A stretch of 64,000 nt of DNA from JADJAH01 sp964615795 (GTDB taxonomy: Bacteria; Bacteroidota; Ignavibacteria; Tepidaquicellales; Tepidaquicellaceae): positions 1 through 64,000 of the forward strand of contig CAZTQR010000001.1 in the NCBI GenBank assembly GCA_964615795.1. Direction: 5' to 3'. Position 1 is the stretch's first letter. Every line of letters begins with the position of its first letter. Made by a program: the position numbers and the translations under genes. Of the stretch, positions 43,664 to 51,779 are shown in pieces. The notes under the pieces are model-generated. The model was not told the origin of the DNA. It searched no databases and saw only the letters and a program-made list of their open reading frames with translations.

Positions 43664-44529
43664 TTAGGTAAAAGTGTTTTGATTCTGTCATACCGTTCCT
43701 TGAACAGCCCTTTTGATGAATCCGGAACCGGCCTGATCTTTTTAAGTTGCTCCTTTGCATTTTCAATTCTGTCTGCAGGGAGCGGATGTGTTGAAAGAAG
43801 CATTTCAAGGTCTCCCGGCGTCTGTCCCTTCTTCTTCTGCTCTTCGGTTATTCTTGTGAAGAAGTTCAGAATGCCGCCCGGATAATACTCTGTGCTTCTC
43901 AGATATTTGATTGAGTAATCATCTGCTTCTGTTTCATCTGACCTGCTGTTGGCAAGGAATCCGATTCCCACGGCAAGATTGGCAAAGATCTCCGCAAGCT
44001 CATTCGGGTTGTTTCCAAGCACAAGGCTCAGCACAAAGCTTACACCGTAGTAAGAGGTAAGTCTCTGAGACATGTGCCTTCTTTCTGCATGTGCTATTTC
44101 ATGTCCGATGACTCCTGCCAGCGCGGCCTCATTGTCGAGGTAACGGATCAGTCCCGTGTAAACGTAAATATATCCGCCTGGGATGCAGAATGCATTGACG
44201 GTGCTGTCATCATGTATAACATCAAACTTGTACGGGAAAACCTTTTCGTATTTTACATAATTTGACTTCGTGATAATGTCGCGGCCTATGCCTCTTACAT
44301 ACTCCCTCACTTCTTCGTGGCCGCGCAAGATGGGATAGTTGGCCGGATCATTTCGGATCTCAGCATCAAGCTCCTTGCCCATCTGCACATCGTCTTCAAT
44401 TGTAAAGATGTTTGCTCCGCAGCTGTAAATTACAGACAGTCCAACAAGGAGCAACGAAACAATTGCAAGGTTTACCAGGTTAACTGCATCCTGAAGTCTT
44501 GCGGAAGAAAGTCTGGATCTGAAATTCAC
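43660..44529 (-). CDS. M48 family metalloprotease, lipoprotein
   Basis: A 289-residue zinc protease of the M48 / BepA-Oma1 type. Lipoprotein signal with cysteine at residue 37 in SVIYSCG; HEIAH zinc motif at 143-147; third ligand in SDETEADDYSIKYL near 198-201; GGYIYVYTGL before the active site is family-typical. Such proteins degrade or help assemble outer-membrane proteins in the periplasm. It overlaps both neighbours by four bases (secreted protein downstream, enoyl-CoA hydratase upstream), indicating translational coupling, although the metabolic link is unclear. Confidence 0.92.
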   Translation of the reverse strand: MNFRSRLSSARLQDAVNLVNLAIVSLLLVGLSVIYSCGANIFTIEDDVQMGKELDAEIRNDPANYPILRGHEEVREYVRGIGRDIITKSNYVKYEKVFPYKFDVIHDDSTVNAFCIPGGYIYVYTGLIRYLDNEAALAGVIGHEIAHAERRHMSQRLTSYYGVSFVLSLVLGNNPNELAEIFANLAVGIGFLANSRSDETEADDYSIKYLRSTEYYPGGILNFFTRITEEQKKKGQTPGDLEMLLSTHPLPADRIENAKEQLKKIRPVPDSSKGLFKERYDRIKTLLPK

Positions 44530-45302
44530 TTCCCTTTGAATGCTGATTTTCGTTTTTCAAGAAATGAAGCAATGCCTTCTTTAAAATCTTCCGTGTTCCC
44601 GGCGGCTTCCTGAAACTCGCTTTCAAGCGTCAGAATTTCATCAAGCGTTGAATCAAATGACTTTCTCATCAGTGTCTTTATCATTCCTATTGCCTTTGTC
44701 GGCTTTGATGCGAAATTCTTTGCAGTGATCATCAGGCTTTTTTCGAGAAGCGGCTGAGATGATACAACTTTGTTTACCAGGCCGAGCCTCTTTGCCTCTG
44801 CGGCTGTCATCTTGTCGGCGCCCGCACACATCTCAAATGCTCTTGCATACCCGATGATTCTGGGAAGATAAAAAGATGAAGCGCTGTCGGGCACAAGGCC
44901 AACATTGATGAAAACTTCTATCAGAGTGGCTGATTCAACCGCAATTCTGTAATCACACGCAAGTGCAAGCGATAGCCCGGCCCCTGCGGCCACACCGTTA
45001 AGCCCGCATATTACCGGCTTTTGCAGCTCTGCGATCTTCCTTATCAGCGGATTGTATCTTTGTTCAAGTGCTTCCCTGAAAGTCAGCTTCTTCTCGCTGA
45101 AGTCTTTCAGGTCCTGGCCTGAACAAAAAGCCCTTCCTGCGCCTGTAAGCACTACACATCTGACCTCATCACCGGAAGCAGAGTCAAATGCCTGTCCGAG
45201 CTCAGCCAGCATTTCAGAGTTGAAAGCATTGTAAACGTCGGGCCTGTTGAGTGTTATTCGGTAAATTCCGTCTTTGCTTTCTGTCAGTAATGTATTGAAC
45301 AT
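44526..45302 (-). CDS. Enoyl-CoA hydratase/isomerase family protein
   Basis: A 258-residue crotonase-fold enzyme. Typical segments are ITLNRPDVYNAFNSEM, VVLTGAGRAFCSGQDLKDF, CGLNGVAAGAGLSLALACDYRIA and the C-terminal FKEGIASFLEKRKSAFKGK. The length and QDLKDF / AGAG patterns resemble PaaG-type isomerases of phenylacetate degradation, but the specific reaction cannot be fixed. No other beta-oxidation or phenylacetate gene is in the window. It overlaps the M48 gene by four bases and is four bases from the lycopene cyclase-like gene. Confidence 0.9.
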   Translation of the reverse strand: MFNTLLTESKDGIYRITLNRPDVYNAFNSEMLAELGQAFDSASGDEVRCVVLTGAGRAFCSGQDLKDFSEKKLTFREALEQRYNPLIRKIAELQKPVICGLNGVAAGAGLSLALACDYRIAVESATLIEVFINVGLVPDSASSFYLPRIIGYARAFEMCAGADKMTAAEAKRLGLVNKVVSSQPLLEKSLMITAKNFASKPTKAIGMIKTLMRKSFDSTLDEILTLESEFQEAAGNTEDFKEGIASFLEKRKSAFKGK

Positions 45303-45306
45303 TTTC

Positions 45307-46056
45307 TCAGCTGATTTTTTGTTTTGGCTTAAGAAGACTCTGATTCAGGAACAGAACCATTGCCTCCGTTACAAGAAGGTTCGTCATGAAAAAGAAAAGT
45401 ATCTCTTCAAGCGGAACGTTGCCCACTTTGGTTCCGATCGTCTGCTCCGGATCAAAGCTCCATATTCCGTTTCCGATCGAGATTGAATCTGCCAGCGAGA
45501 AATATGCTGTCATAATCAGTGTCGGAATAATGATGAGCTTTGCGTTATCCCTTATCTTCCTCCCGCCGAAAATGAACTGGATCAGTACAAAAGCACCGGA
45601 CCATGCGAAGAGGTGAAACAGGTAGTTAAGCTTTCCAAACGGAAGCAGTATGACATCTTCCCGTGTTTGCTGCAAGGTAAACATTGACATCAAAACAATA
45701 AGTGGAAATATTTGAACGTTGGCGCGACTTTCTTCCTTGCCGGATCTCGGATCATATTCGCCCTTCAGCAGATATAATAGCTGTACAAGTCCGGTAAGAT
45801 ATGTTTGCAGAAAGAAGAACATATACTCTTCAAGAGGCACATACCACAGATAGATTCCGAGCGTCTTCTCCGGAGGAAACATCCAGATTCCGCTGTACAC
45901 TGCATAGTTGTCCCAAAGCGCCGTAGCGGCAAACGCAATTGCCGATACAAGCAGAAGCGTCCTGATGTAATGGGCGTTCAGTTCCTTTCTGAGAAGAAAT
46001 GCAAGAATGATTATCGGAACAATCGTGAATATGAAAAGAAATTCTATGTATGTCAT
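45307..46056 (-). CDS. Membrane lycopene cyclase-like protein (CrtYcd type)
   Basis: A 249-residue protein with about seven membrane helices built of two repeats. Each repeat contains a (D/N)..GIW.F segment (DNYAVYSGIWMF; DSISIGNGIWSF) and a PLEE motif followed by aromatic residues (PLEEYMFF at 74-81; PLEEILFF at 215-222). This matches the fused form of the heterodimeric CrtYc/CrtYd lycopene beta-cyclase family, which adds beta-rings to lycopene. No crtB, crtI or other carotenoid gene is in the window. It is the first gene of a run with the hydratase and protease genes; the pathway link is uncertain. Confidence 0.85.
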   Translation of the reverse strand: MTYIEFLFIFTIVPIIILAFLLRKELNAHYIRTLLLVSAIAFAATALWDNYAVYSGIWMFPPEKTLGIYLWYVPLEEYMFFFLQTYLTGLVQLLYLLKGEYDPRSGKEESRANVQIFPLIVLMSMFTLQQTREDVILLPFGKLNYLFHLFAWSGAFVLIQFIFGGRKIRDNAKLIIIPTLIMTAYFSLADSISIGNGIWSFDPEQTIGTKVGNVPLEEILFFFMTNLLVTEAMVLFLNQSLLKPKQKIS

Positions 46057-46172
46057 TTGGTCTTTGAATGTGCTTTCCGGAAACTTTCGTTACGCAAACC
46101 GAAATCTGATATCAGGCAGGAATTATCTGGTTGAATCATTGAGAAATTCTGATTTTGAAATTGTCCGTTACA

Positions 46173-46205
46173 AAACAAAGCCGGTTCCGAAACTCGGAAC
46201 CGGCT
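46173..46205 (-). terminator. Rho-independent terminator after ssb
   Basis: The stem AGCCGGTTCCG (46179-46189) pairs perfectly over 11 bases with CGGAACCGGCT (46195-46205), with a five-base loop. On the minus strand it is followed by TTTGTTTTG. It lies 55 bases downstream of the ssb stop and would end that transcript. Confidence 0.75.
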
Positions 46206-46259
46206 GAAGTTGTGATTCAATTTAAGTTGATGTTGCTCAGTAGCCGCTCTCTTTAGAAC

Positions 46260-46697
46260 TTAGAACGGCAGGTCATCGTCATCATTCTTGCTCATCGAAC
46301 CACCTTCGCTGACATTGGCGGCTTCTTTTGTAACTGCCCCGTTGTCTGCCGTTGTTGCACCCTTGCTGTCAAGCATGATCATATTGTCCAGAAATATCTC
46401 CGGCGAAGGATAAATGGTCTTTCCGTCCTTCTCGTAGCTGTCTCCGGTTCTGATCTTGCCCTCTGCATAGATGCGGCTGCCTTTTTTGAGATATGTGGAG
46501 CATATCTCTCCAAGCTTTCCCCACGCTACTATCCTGTGCCATTCAGCTCTGTCAACCAGCTTGCCCGAATCATCTTTGTACGATTCGTCAGTGACAAGTT
46601 TGAATTTGCAGCAGGCCATGCCTGTCTTTGTGTAGTTCAGCTCGGGATCCTTTGGTTGAACATTACCGATCAGGATCACTTTGTTCAGCCCTTTCAC
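46260..46697 (-). CDS. ssb: Single-stranded DNA-binding protein
   Basis: A 145-residue SSB protein. The OB-fold starts MKGLNKVILIGNVQPKDPELNYTKTG and includes WHRIVAWGKLGEICSTYLKKGSRIYAEGKI. A disordered linker follows, with the acidic tip DDDDLPF at the C-terminus that recruits repair and replication proteins. SSB coats single-stranded DNA during replication, repair and recombination. It lies 15 bases after the beta-propeller gene on the same strand, and a strong terminator follows it. The short linker is normal for the group. Confidence 0.96.
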   Translation of the reverse strand: MKGLNKVILIGNVQPKDPELNYTKTGMACCKFKLVTDESYKDDSGKLVDRAEWHRIVAWGKLGEICSTYLKKGSRIYAEGKIRTGDSYEKDGKTIYPSPEIFLDNMIMLDSKGATTADNGAVTKEAANVSEGGSMSKNDDDDLPF

Positions 46698-46712
46698 AAC
46701 GTCCTCCTTTCA

Positions 46713-47561
46713 TTAATTATTTTCACGCCACAAACTTAATTCATTTTTGCCTAAGAGTAAATACTTTTCTCCGCTGATTGCTATAAGGTCCCTCAGCTTG
46801 CCTTTCATTGATTTGAGATCGGGGTATTTCATTCCGATAACGGCATTGGTTTCCGTGTCGTAAAGGGTTATTGCCTTGCCGTCAAACATGTACACAATGT
46901 TGTTCCTGATTGTAAATGTCTCGAGCCCCTTCACTGTCAGCCTTCCAACATAGTTCCCGAGATTGTCGTACCGAAGTATCATCTTCTGCTCTTTGTCATG
47001 CACATAAATGTAGTTCTTCCCGTCCTTCAGGATCTTCACGGGATTGCCGAGCTGTCCTTTGCCGGAAAGATAATCTCCGAAAACAAATGAAGGCGACTTG
47101 CCGTCCTTGTAAACGACTATCCTCTTGTTATCCTGGTCGATCAGGTACAACTCGCTCGCGTTCAGCACAAGGCTTGCTGCGGGCGTCCTGAATTTCAGAT
47201 TTGGCGGATAGTCCTCCTTATTTGTGTAAAGTGAAGAAACAAAATTGAGATTCAGGTCAAACCGCTGAACTCTGTAATTCCTGCCGTCGGTAACAAAAAT
47301 GTCCAGCCCGGAAGATGCATCTATGCATGTCGGGGAATCGAACTGGCCTTCTCCCCACCCCTGCTTACCGTCACGCTCCAGAAAGTTCAGCTTTGAATCA
47401 AACTTCACTATCTGATTGGCGCCCGCATCGAGTACATAGATGTTCTCTTTTGCATCAACGGTAATGGAAACCGCGTTCATGAATTCGTCAACGGAAGTCT
47501 CTTTGACGAGATTAGAATCCGGCGCAATCATGAACATCGAAAAAATGAAAGCAAAGATCAT
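46713..47561 (-). CDS. NHL/beta-propeller repeat protein, probably exported
   Basis: A 282-residue protein with a short hydrophobic N-terminus (IFAFIFSMFMIAP) that may be a signal peptide, and a six-bladed-propeller-like array (NIYVLDAGANQIVKFDSKLNFL, DIFVTDGRNYRVQRFDLNLNFV, LYLIDQDNKRIVVYKDGK). The repeats match the NHL/6-bladed TolB-like type, used for protein or ligand binding. It lies nine bases downstream of the DUF1207-like gene on the same strand. No catalytic residue is evident. Confidence 0.8.
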   Translation of the reverse strand: MIFAFIFSMFMIAPDSNLVKETSVDEFMNAVSITVDAKENIYVLDAGANQIVKFDSKLNFLERDGKQGWGEGQFDSPTCIDASSGLDIFVTDGRNYRVQRFDLNLNFVSSLYTNKEDYPPNLKFRTPAASLVLNASELYLIDQDNKRIVVYKDGKSPSFVFGDYLSGKGQLGNPVKILKDGKNYIYVHDKEQKMILRYDNLGNYVGRLTVKGLETFTIRNNIVYMFDGKAITLYDTETNAVIGMKYPDLKSMKGKLRDLIAISGEKYLLLGKNELSLWRENN

Positions 47562-47570
47562 AATGCTTAA

Positions 47571-48476
47571 TCAGTAATTGAATTTTAAACCGATCCCCAA
47601 AGTGTTGAGATAGTCGCCGTAATACTGCCCCCTGTAATCCTGCCCGTCATAATAGCTGAAAAAGATCGAAATTCCTCTCGAATTCAATCTGCCAAGTCTG
47701 ATGCCTCCTTCAAAGCTCTCATTCAGATTCACAGAGGATTTGACTTCCGCAATCGTCACTTCATTTGATGCATAGAGACTCAGAATATCCGTAAGCAAGT
47801 ACCTTGCCTCAAATCCGATCTGGCCGCTGAATGGTGAGATCTCTGAAGGTATCGAATGGAAGATGAAGTTCATTCCTCCCTGTCCCTTAAGGACAAATCT
47901 CTTTCCCGGATGATACTCGTATATTGCCGATAGGTCAATGAACTCCTTGCTGAATACGAACGGTGTGAAAATGGTGTCTGTGTTCTCATATATGTGCCCG
48001 TCTTCAAGATGCGATGAAATGTGCCCTATTCTCAGCCGGGCCTGAATATCGGATCTATTTGATATTTGGCTCTTCATGTTCAGGTTGATCCCGAAGTAAT
48101 AGTCAATGGCATCAACGGGAAACTTGAAGTTTTTTTCCGACCTCAGATTTGAAAATGTAAAAAAGTCGATTCCCGCAGAGTAAATGTTCTTGCCCGACTT
48201 TACTCCTGCAATGTCTGCAGACGCGCCGATATCAAGCTCGAGAAATTTGTTGTTTGTGTATTTCTGAAACCCGATCCTTGACTCAAGCACGCCGGCTTCA
48301 AGAGGTGTGTAAACCTTATCACTGCTGAAGAAGAAAACGCTGTCCCCTCCCGCCGTAACAACGCCTGGTATCGAACCGCTCAGCAAAACAATGAATGCAA
48401 AGATCAGCAGACTGCGGAAAGAAATTCTGTCAGCCCTTTCTGTTCCTGAGGTAATCAACAAAGATGCTCTGTCCAA
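47571..48476 (-). CDS. DUF1207-like outer-membrane protein
   Basis: A 301-residue exported protein. Signal region about residues 20-42 (FRSLLIFAFIVLLSGSIPGVVTA), then a beta-barrel-like body with amphipathic strands. Segments such as RIGHISSHLEDGHIYENT and the closing GGIRLGRLNSRGISIFFSYYDGQDYRGQYYG resemble the DUF1207 family, whose role is unknown. The C-terminus ends in aromatic KFNY, as in barrel proteins. It overlaps the VWA gene by 47 bases, so the real start may be later, but no later ATG leaves a signal peptide. Family call moderate. Confidence 0.75.
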   Translation of the reverse strand: MDRASLLITSGTERADRISFRSLLIFAFIVLLSGSIPGVVTAGGDSVFFFSSDKVYTPLEAGVLESRIGFQKYTNNKFLELDIGASADIAGVKSGKNIYSAGIDFFTFSNLRSEKNFKFPVDAIDYYFGINLNMKSQISNRSDIQARLRIGHISSHLEDGHIYENTDTIFTPFVFSKEFIDLSAIYEYHPGKRFVLKGQGGMNFIFHSIPSEISPFSGQIGFEARYLLTDILSLYASNEVTIAEVKSSVNLNESFEGGIRLGRLNSRGISIFFSYYDGQDYRGQYYGDYLNTLGIGLKFNY

Positions 48477-49518
48477 GATTATCGAGAGTGGAATAGTATG
48501 CTTTGCCGTTGTTGGCCTTTGTGAATTCTTCTATGAAATTAACAAGATAATAATCCTCAGCTATCATGAATGTCGTGATCTTGATCTTGTCCTTCCTGCA
48601 GGCAACAGCTTCATCAAGTGTCTTGTTCACAATCCTCGGATCCAGGCCGAATGAGTTCTTGTAGATCCTGCCTTCTTCCGTGAAGAGTGCCGAAGGTTTT
48701 CCGTCCGTGATCATGAAGATCTGCTTGTTAACATTTCCCTTCTTCTTAAGTATCTGCCTTGCCAGATGCAGTCCCGCCTTTGTGTTTGTGTGAAAGGGCC
48801 CGACTGTGAGAAACGGAAGGTCCTTCACTGTGATCTCCCTTGCGTCATCTCCGAATACTACGATATTGAGCTTGTCTTTTGGAAAGCGTGACAGTATCAG
48901 TTCGGAAAGCCCGAGTGCAACTTCCTTCGCGGGTGTGATCCTGTCCTCGCCGTAAAGTACCATGCTGTGCGAAATGTCTATCATCAGCACCGTGGCACAG
49001 CTTGTAAGGTGCTCTGTCTCGTAAACTTCTATGTCGCTTTCTTCCAGCCTGAAATTGTCAGGGTCGGAATTTCTGAATGCATTCTTTATTGTGGAAGTCA
49101 GGTCAATGTTTGTAACATGGTCCCCGAATTCGTATTTGCGAAGTTCTCCAAGCTTTTCCACTCCTTTGCCTGACTTGTTCGTCTCATGAAAACCGGCTGT
49201 GTCCGGTTTCAATCCGGAAAAGATCTTCTTCAGGGTATCCTGCCTTATTCTCTGTGAACCTTTTTCCGTTACAATGTTCATTCCGTCCTTCTCTGCGATG
49301 TATCCCTTTCTCTTCAGCTCCTCAATGAAATCGCCGAACGACATCTTGTCATCAAACATATCATATTCCTCGCCAAGCTGCTCAAGCCAGTCAAGCGCTT
49401 CGTCAACGTCGCCGTTAGTCCTCACAAGCAATTGTGAGAAAACGGACAGAAGATTTTCAAGCCGGCCCTCGTCAGTCTGAGAGTCGGGTCTCCATTTAGA
49501 ATATAATATGTTGTGCAT
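48430..49518 (-). CDS. von Willebrand factor A domain protein
   Basis: A 362-residue soluble protein. An N-terminal helical region (about residues 1-170) is followed by a VWA domain with a complete MIDAS: DISHS at 181-185 and a later MITDGKPSA. VWA proteins with a metal ion-dependent adhesion site often work with MoxR-type ATPases in complex maturation, but no such ATPase is in the window. It overlaps the DUF1207-like gene by 47 bases and lies five bases from nuoN, so it could be co-transcribed with nuoN. A chaperone role in complex I assembly would be speculation. Confidence 0.85.
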   Translation of the reverse strand: MHNILYSKWRPDSQTDEGRLENLLSVFSQLLVRTNGDVDEALDWLEQLGEEYDMFDDKMSFGDFIEELKRKGYIAEKDGMNIVTEKGSQRIRQDTLKKIFSGLKPDTAGFHETNKSGKGVEKLGELRKYEFGDHVTNIDLTSTIKNAFRNSDPDNFRLEESDIEVYETEHLTSCATVLMIDISHSMVLYGEDRITPAKEVALGLSELILSRFPKDKLNIVVFGDDAREITVKDLPFLTVGPFHTNTKAGLHLARQILKKKGNVNKQIFMITDGKPSALFTEEGRIYKNSFGLDPRIVNKTLDEAVACRKDKIKITTFMIAEDYYLVNFIEEFTKANNGKAYYSTLDNLGQSIFVDYLRNRKG

Positions 49519-49523
49519 TGCTG

Positions 49524-50957
49524 TTACGAGATGAACTTGAAGATCCTGAAGAATAGGTCAGGATTGAAACCGAATACAATGGTTCCTGCCACAGCAAGTG
49601 CAGTTGCAATTGCGGCGGTCCCGGGCACGTGCTGAACCTCGGGCTGGATCTCATCTGAAGCTTCAAAGAACCACATGAAGACAATTACTTTGAGATAGTA
49701 GTAAACTCCGACAATGCTGAGTGCAATACCTGTTACGGCGAGCCAAATCATATTGGCCTCTATCGCGGCATAGAAAAGATAGTACTTTCCCCAGAAGCCC
49801 GCAAAAGGCGGAATTCCCGCAAGAGAGAATAAGAAGATCGTCATAAAAGTAGCCATCAAAGGGTTCCTTCTGCCAAGCCCTTTGTAAAACTCAATGTCAA
49901 CATTCTTGTAATCCCTTGTTCCGTCGTCGCGCTTTTCCAGTATTGAAGCTATAATGAATGCTCCGAGCTGCATGAAGGTGTATGCAACAAGATAAAAGGA
50001 AATTCCGGTCAGTGCTGTCTTATTCATCGCAGCCACGCCAACGAAGATGTAACCCGCGCTTGCAATTGAAGAGTAAGCCAGGAGCCGCTTGATGTTAGTC
50101 TGAGCCAGTGCAATGAAATTGCCGTAAAGCATCGTAGCCACTGATGCGATCGCAAACACCATTTTGAAGTCCGCTATGTTCAGTGCCAGTATGATTGGCA
50201 ACACCGTGCCTATAGCGGCTATCTTTCCTGCGGTGGACAGCATGCCTGAAACAACCGTTGGTGCTCCGTCATATACGTCCGGTATCCACATCTGAAACGG
50301 GAACACGCCGATCTTGAACATGAAACCGATGAAGAATAGTCCAAGCCCGACAATGAAAACAAAACTCTTGAGAGCTGTCTTGTTGGTGTAAATCGCTGTG
50401 AGGTTTGTGGTGCCTGTGATTCCGTAAATAAGCGCTATTCCGTAAAGTATGAAGCCTGTCATAAATGCTCCGAGAAGAAAATACTTGAGGGCGCTTTCGT
50501 TTGACTTCACTCTCTTTCTCAGGAATCCGGCAAGCACATAAAAACAGATGGACATTATCTCCAGCCCGATGAATATGATCAGAATGTCGTTTGCCGCAAC
50601 CATGATCTGCATGCCGAGCAGGGCAAACAAAAGCAACGAATAGTACTCGCCGAAATTTATGTTCTCTTTCTCAAGATAGCTCTTGGAGGCGATTATGGTT
50701 ATCAGTATTCCCGTCATCATGATCACCGAAAAAGAGACTGCGGTGTTGGAGATCCTCAGGAACTGATTGAAGATCAGAGACTCATGACTGAGCTGGAAGA
50801 ATGAAGCGGCTATCGCGGCTAGAACGGAGACGATGCTGAAAACGTAAGTTGCATTCTCCGACTTCTTATAGAAAGATTCAATAAGCAGTATGAACGATGC
50901 CGAGAATGCTATTATGATCAGCGGTATTACTTCACCAAGCTCTTTTAGTTGTATCAT
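49524..50957 (-). CDS. nuoN: NADH-quinone oxidoreductase subunit N
   Basis: Proton-pumping antiporter-like subunit of complex I, 477 residues with about 14 helices. Family-typical parts are NDILIIFIGLEIMSICFYVLAGFLR, KYFLLGAFMTGFILYGIALIYG and FKIGVFPFQMWIPDVYDGAPT, with conserved Glu and Lys residues in the membrane half-channels. The length matches NuoN (about 485). Notably, none of the other nuo genes is adjacent: the next gene upstream on the same strand is the VanZ-like fusion, three bases away. It may have moved out of the nuo operon or be a second copy. Confidence 0.95.
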   Translation of the reverse strand: MIQLKELGEVIPLIIIAFSASFILLIESFYKKSENATYVFSIVSVLAAIAASFFQLSHESLIFNQFLRISNTAVSFSVIMMTGILITIIASKSYLEKENINFGEYYSLLLFALLGMQIMVAANDILIIFIGLEIMSICFYVLAGFLRKRVKSNESALKYFLLGAFMTGFILYGIALIYGITGTTNLTAIYTNKTALKSFVFIVGLGLFFIGFMFKIGVFPFQMWIPDVYDGAPTVVSGMLSTAGKIAAIGTVLPIILALNIADFKMVFAIASVATMLYGNFIALAQTNIKRLLAYSSIASAGYIFVGVAAMNKTALTGISFYLVAYTFMQLGAFIIASILEKRDDGTRDYKNVDIEFYKGLGRRNPLMATFMTIFLFSLAGIPPFAGFWGKYYLFYAAIEANMIWLAVTGIALSIVGVYYYLKVIVFMWFFEASDEIQPEVQHVPGTAAIATALAVAGTIVFGFNPDLFFRIFKFIS

Positions 50958-50960
50958 GTG

Positions 50961-51779
50961 TCAGTAAACTTTGTATGGTTTGATTTTTCTGCTTGTCAGT
51001 TCCTTTCCGGTGCCTTTGCTTCCTTTCAACATCACTTTGAACTGCAACTCTTCACTTTCTTCCGGGGCAGATTCAAAATACTTTGTATTCCTATCCTGAA
51101 TCACCGTGAATATCGTCTTCGATCCTTCATTCAACGGAGTGTGTGTTTCAAATTTCTTTTCCTCAAACTTTCCTCCGCCTCTGGAGATCATCAGCCTTTC
51201 GATCTTAAGTTCATCCTGTTTGCCTTCGGTTTCAATCACTATCTGGAATCCAAGTCTTGGACCGGCATTATCCAGAACGGGCATTTGGTCCACCCAGCAC
51301 TCTTCACTCACGATCTTTGCCCTTATACTGCTGTCCGCGGTTTCCGGCATTTTCTCAGATGTATTGCAGGATGCCATCAAAGCCCCTGCCAGGATCAGGC
51401 TCACCGCTTTGCGTTTGTTCATAAATGCAATAATCGCCATTCCTCCCGCAATGCCTGAAACATCGGCGATCCAATCCGCAAATTCGCTGCTTCTGTTAGG
51501 CACCAGCAACTGATGCAGTTCATCACTGACACCGTACAGTGCGGAAAAAACAGCAGCGAAGACCAATGCATTGCGGCGCAATTTAATACTTTTAGTCTGA
51601 TTTTTTAATGAATAAAAAAATAAGATGAAAAGAATCAGATATACGAGTGCATGAACAAGCTTATCATTCAGGTCAAATCCGATATTGCTTATCTCTTCTC
51701 CGGGAATTGAAGATGAAATGAAGATCAGCAGTAAGTAGGAGATCAGTGCGATGTGAATGATCCGGGGTGTGTTGATCAA
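50961..51779 (-). CDS. VanZ-like membrane protein fused in frame to a lipoprotein-like domain
   Basis: A 272-residue protein with an odd composition. Residues 1-118 are a VanZ-like domain with four membrane helices and the family-typical DKLVHALVYLILF and YGVSDELHQLLVPNRSSEFADWIADVSGI. Immediately after, from M120, comes what looks like a complete lipoprotein: NKRKAVSLILAGALMASC, with a lipobox-like LMASC (cysteine 138), then a polar tether and a beta-type domain to the end. There is no stop codon between them. It overlaps nnrD/E by four bases. Internal initiation at 51422 is possible. Confidence 0.8.
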   Translation of the reverse strand: MINTPRIIHIALISYLLLIFISSSIPGEEISNIGFDLNDKLVHALVYLILFILFFYSLKNQTKSIKLRRNALVFAAVFSALYGVSDELHQLLVPNRSSEFADWIADVSGIAGGMAIIAFMNKRKAVSLILAGALMASCNTSEKMPETADSSIRAKIVSEECWVDQMPVLDNAGPRLGFQIVIETEGKQDELKIERLMISRGGGKFEEKKFETHTPLNEGSKTIFTVIQDRNTKYFESAPEESEELQFKVMLKGSKGTGKELTSRKIKPYKVY

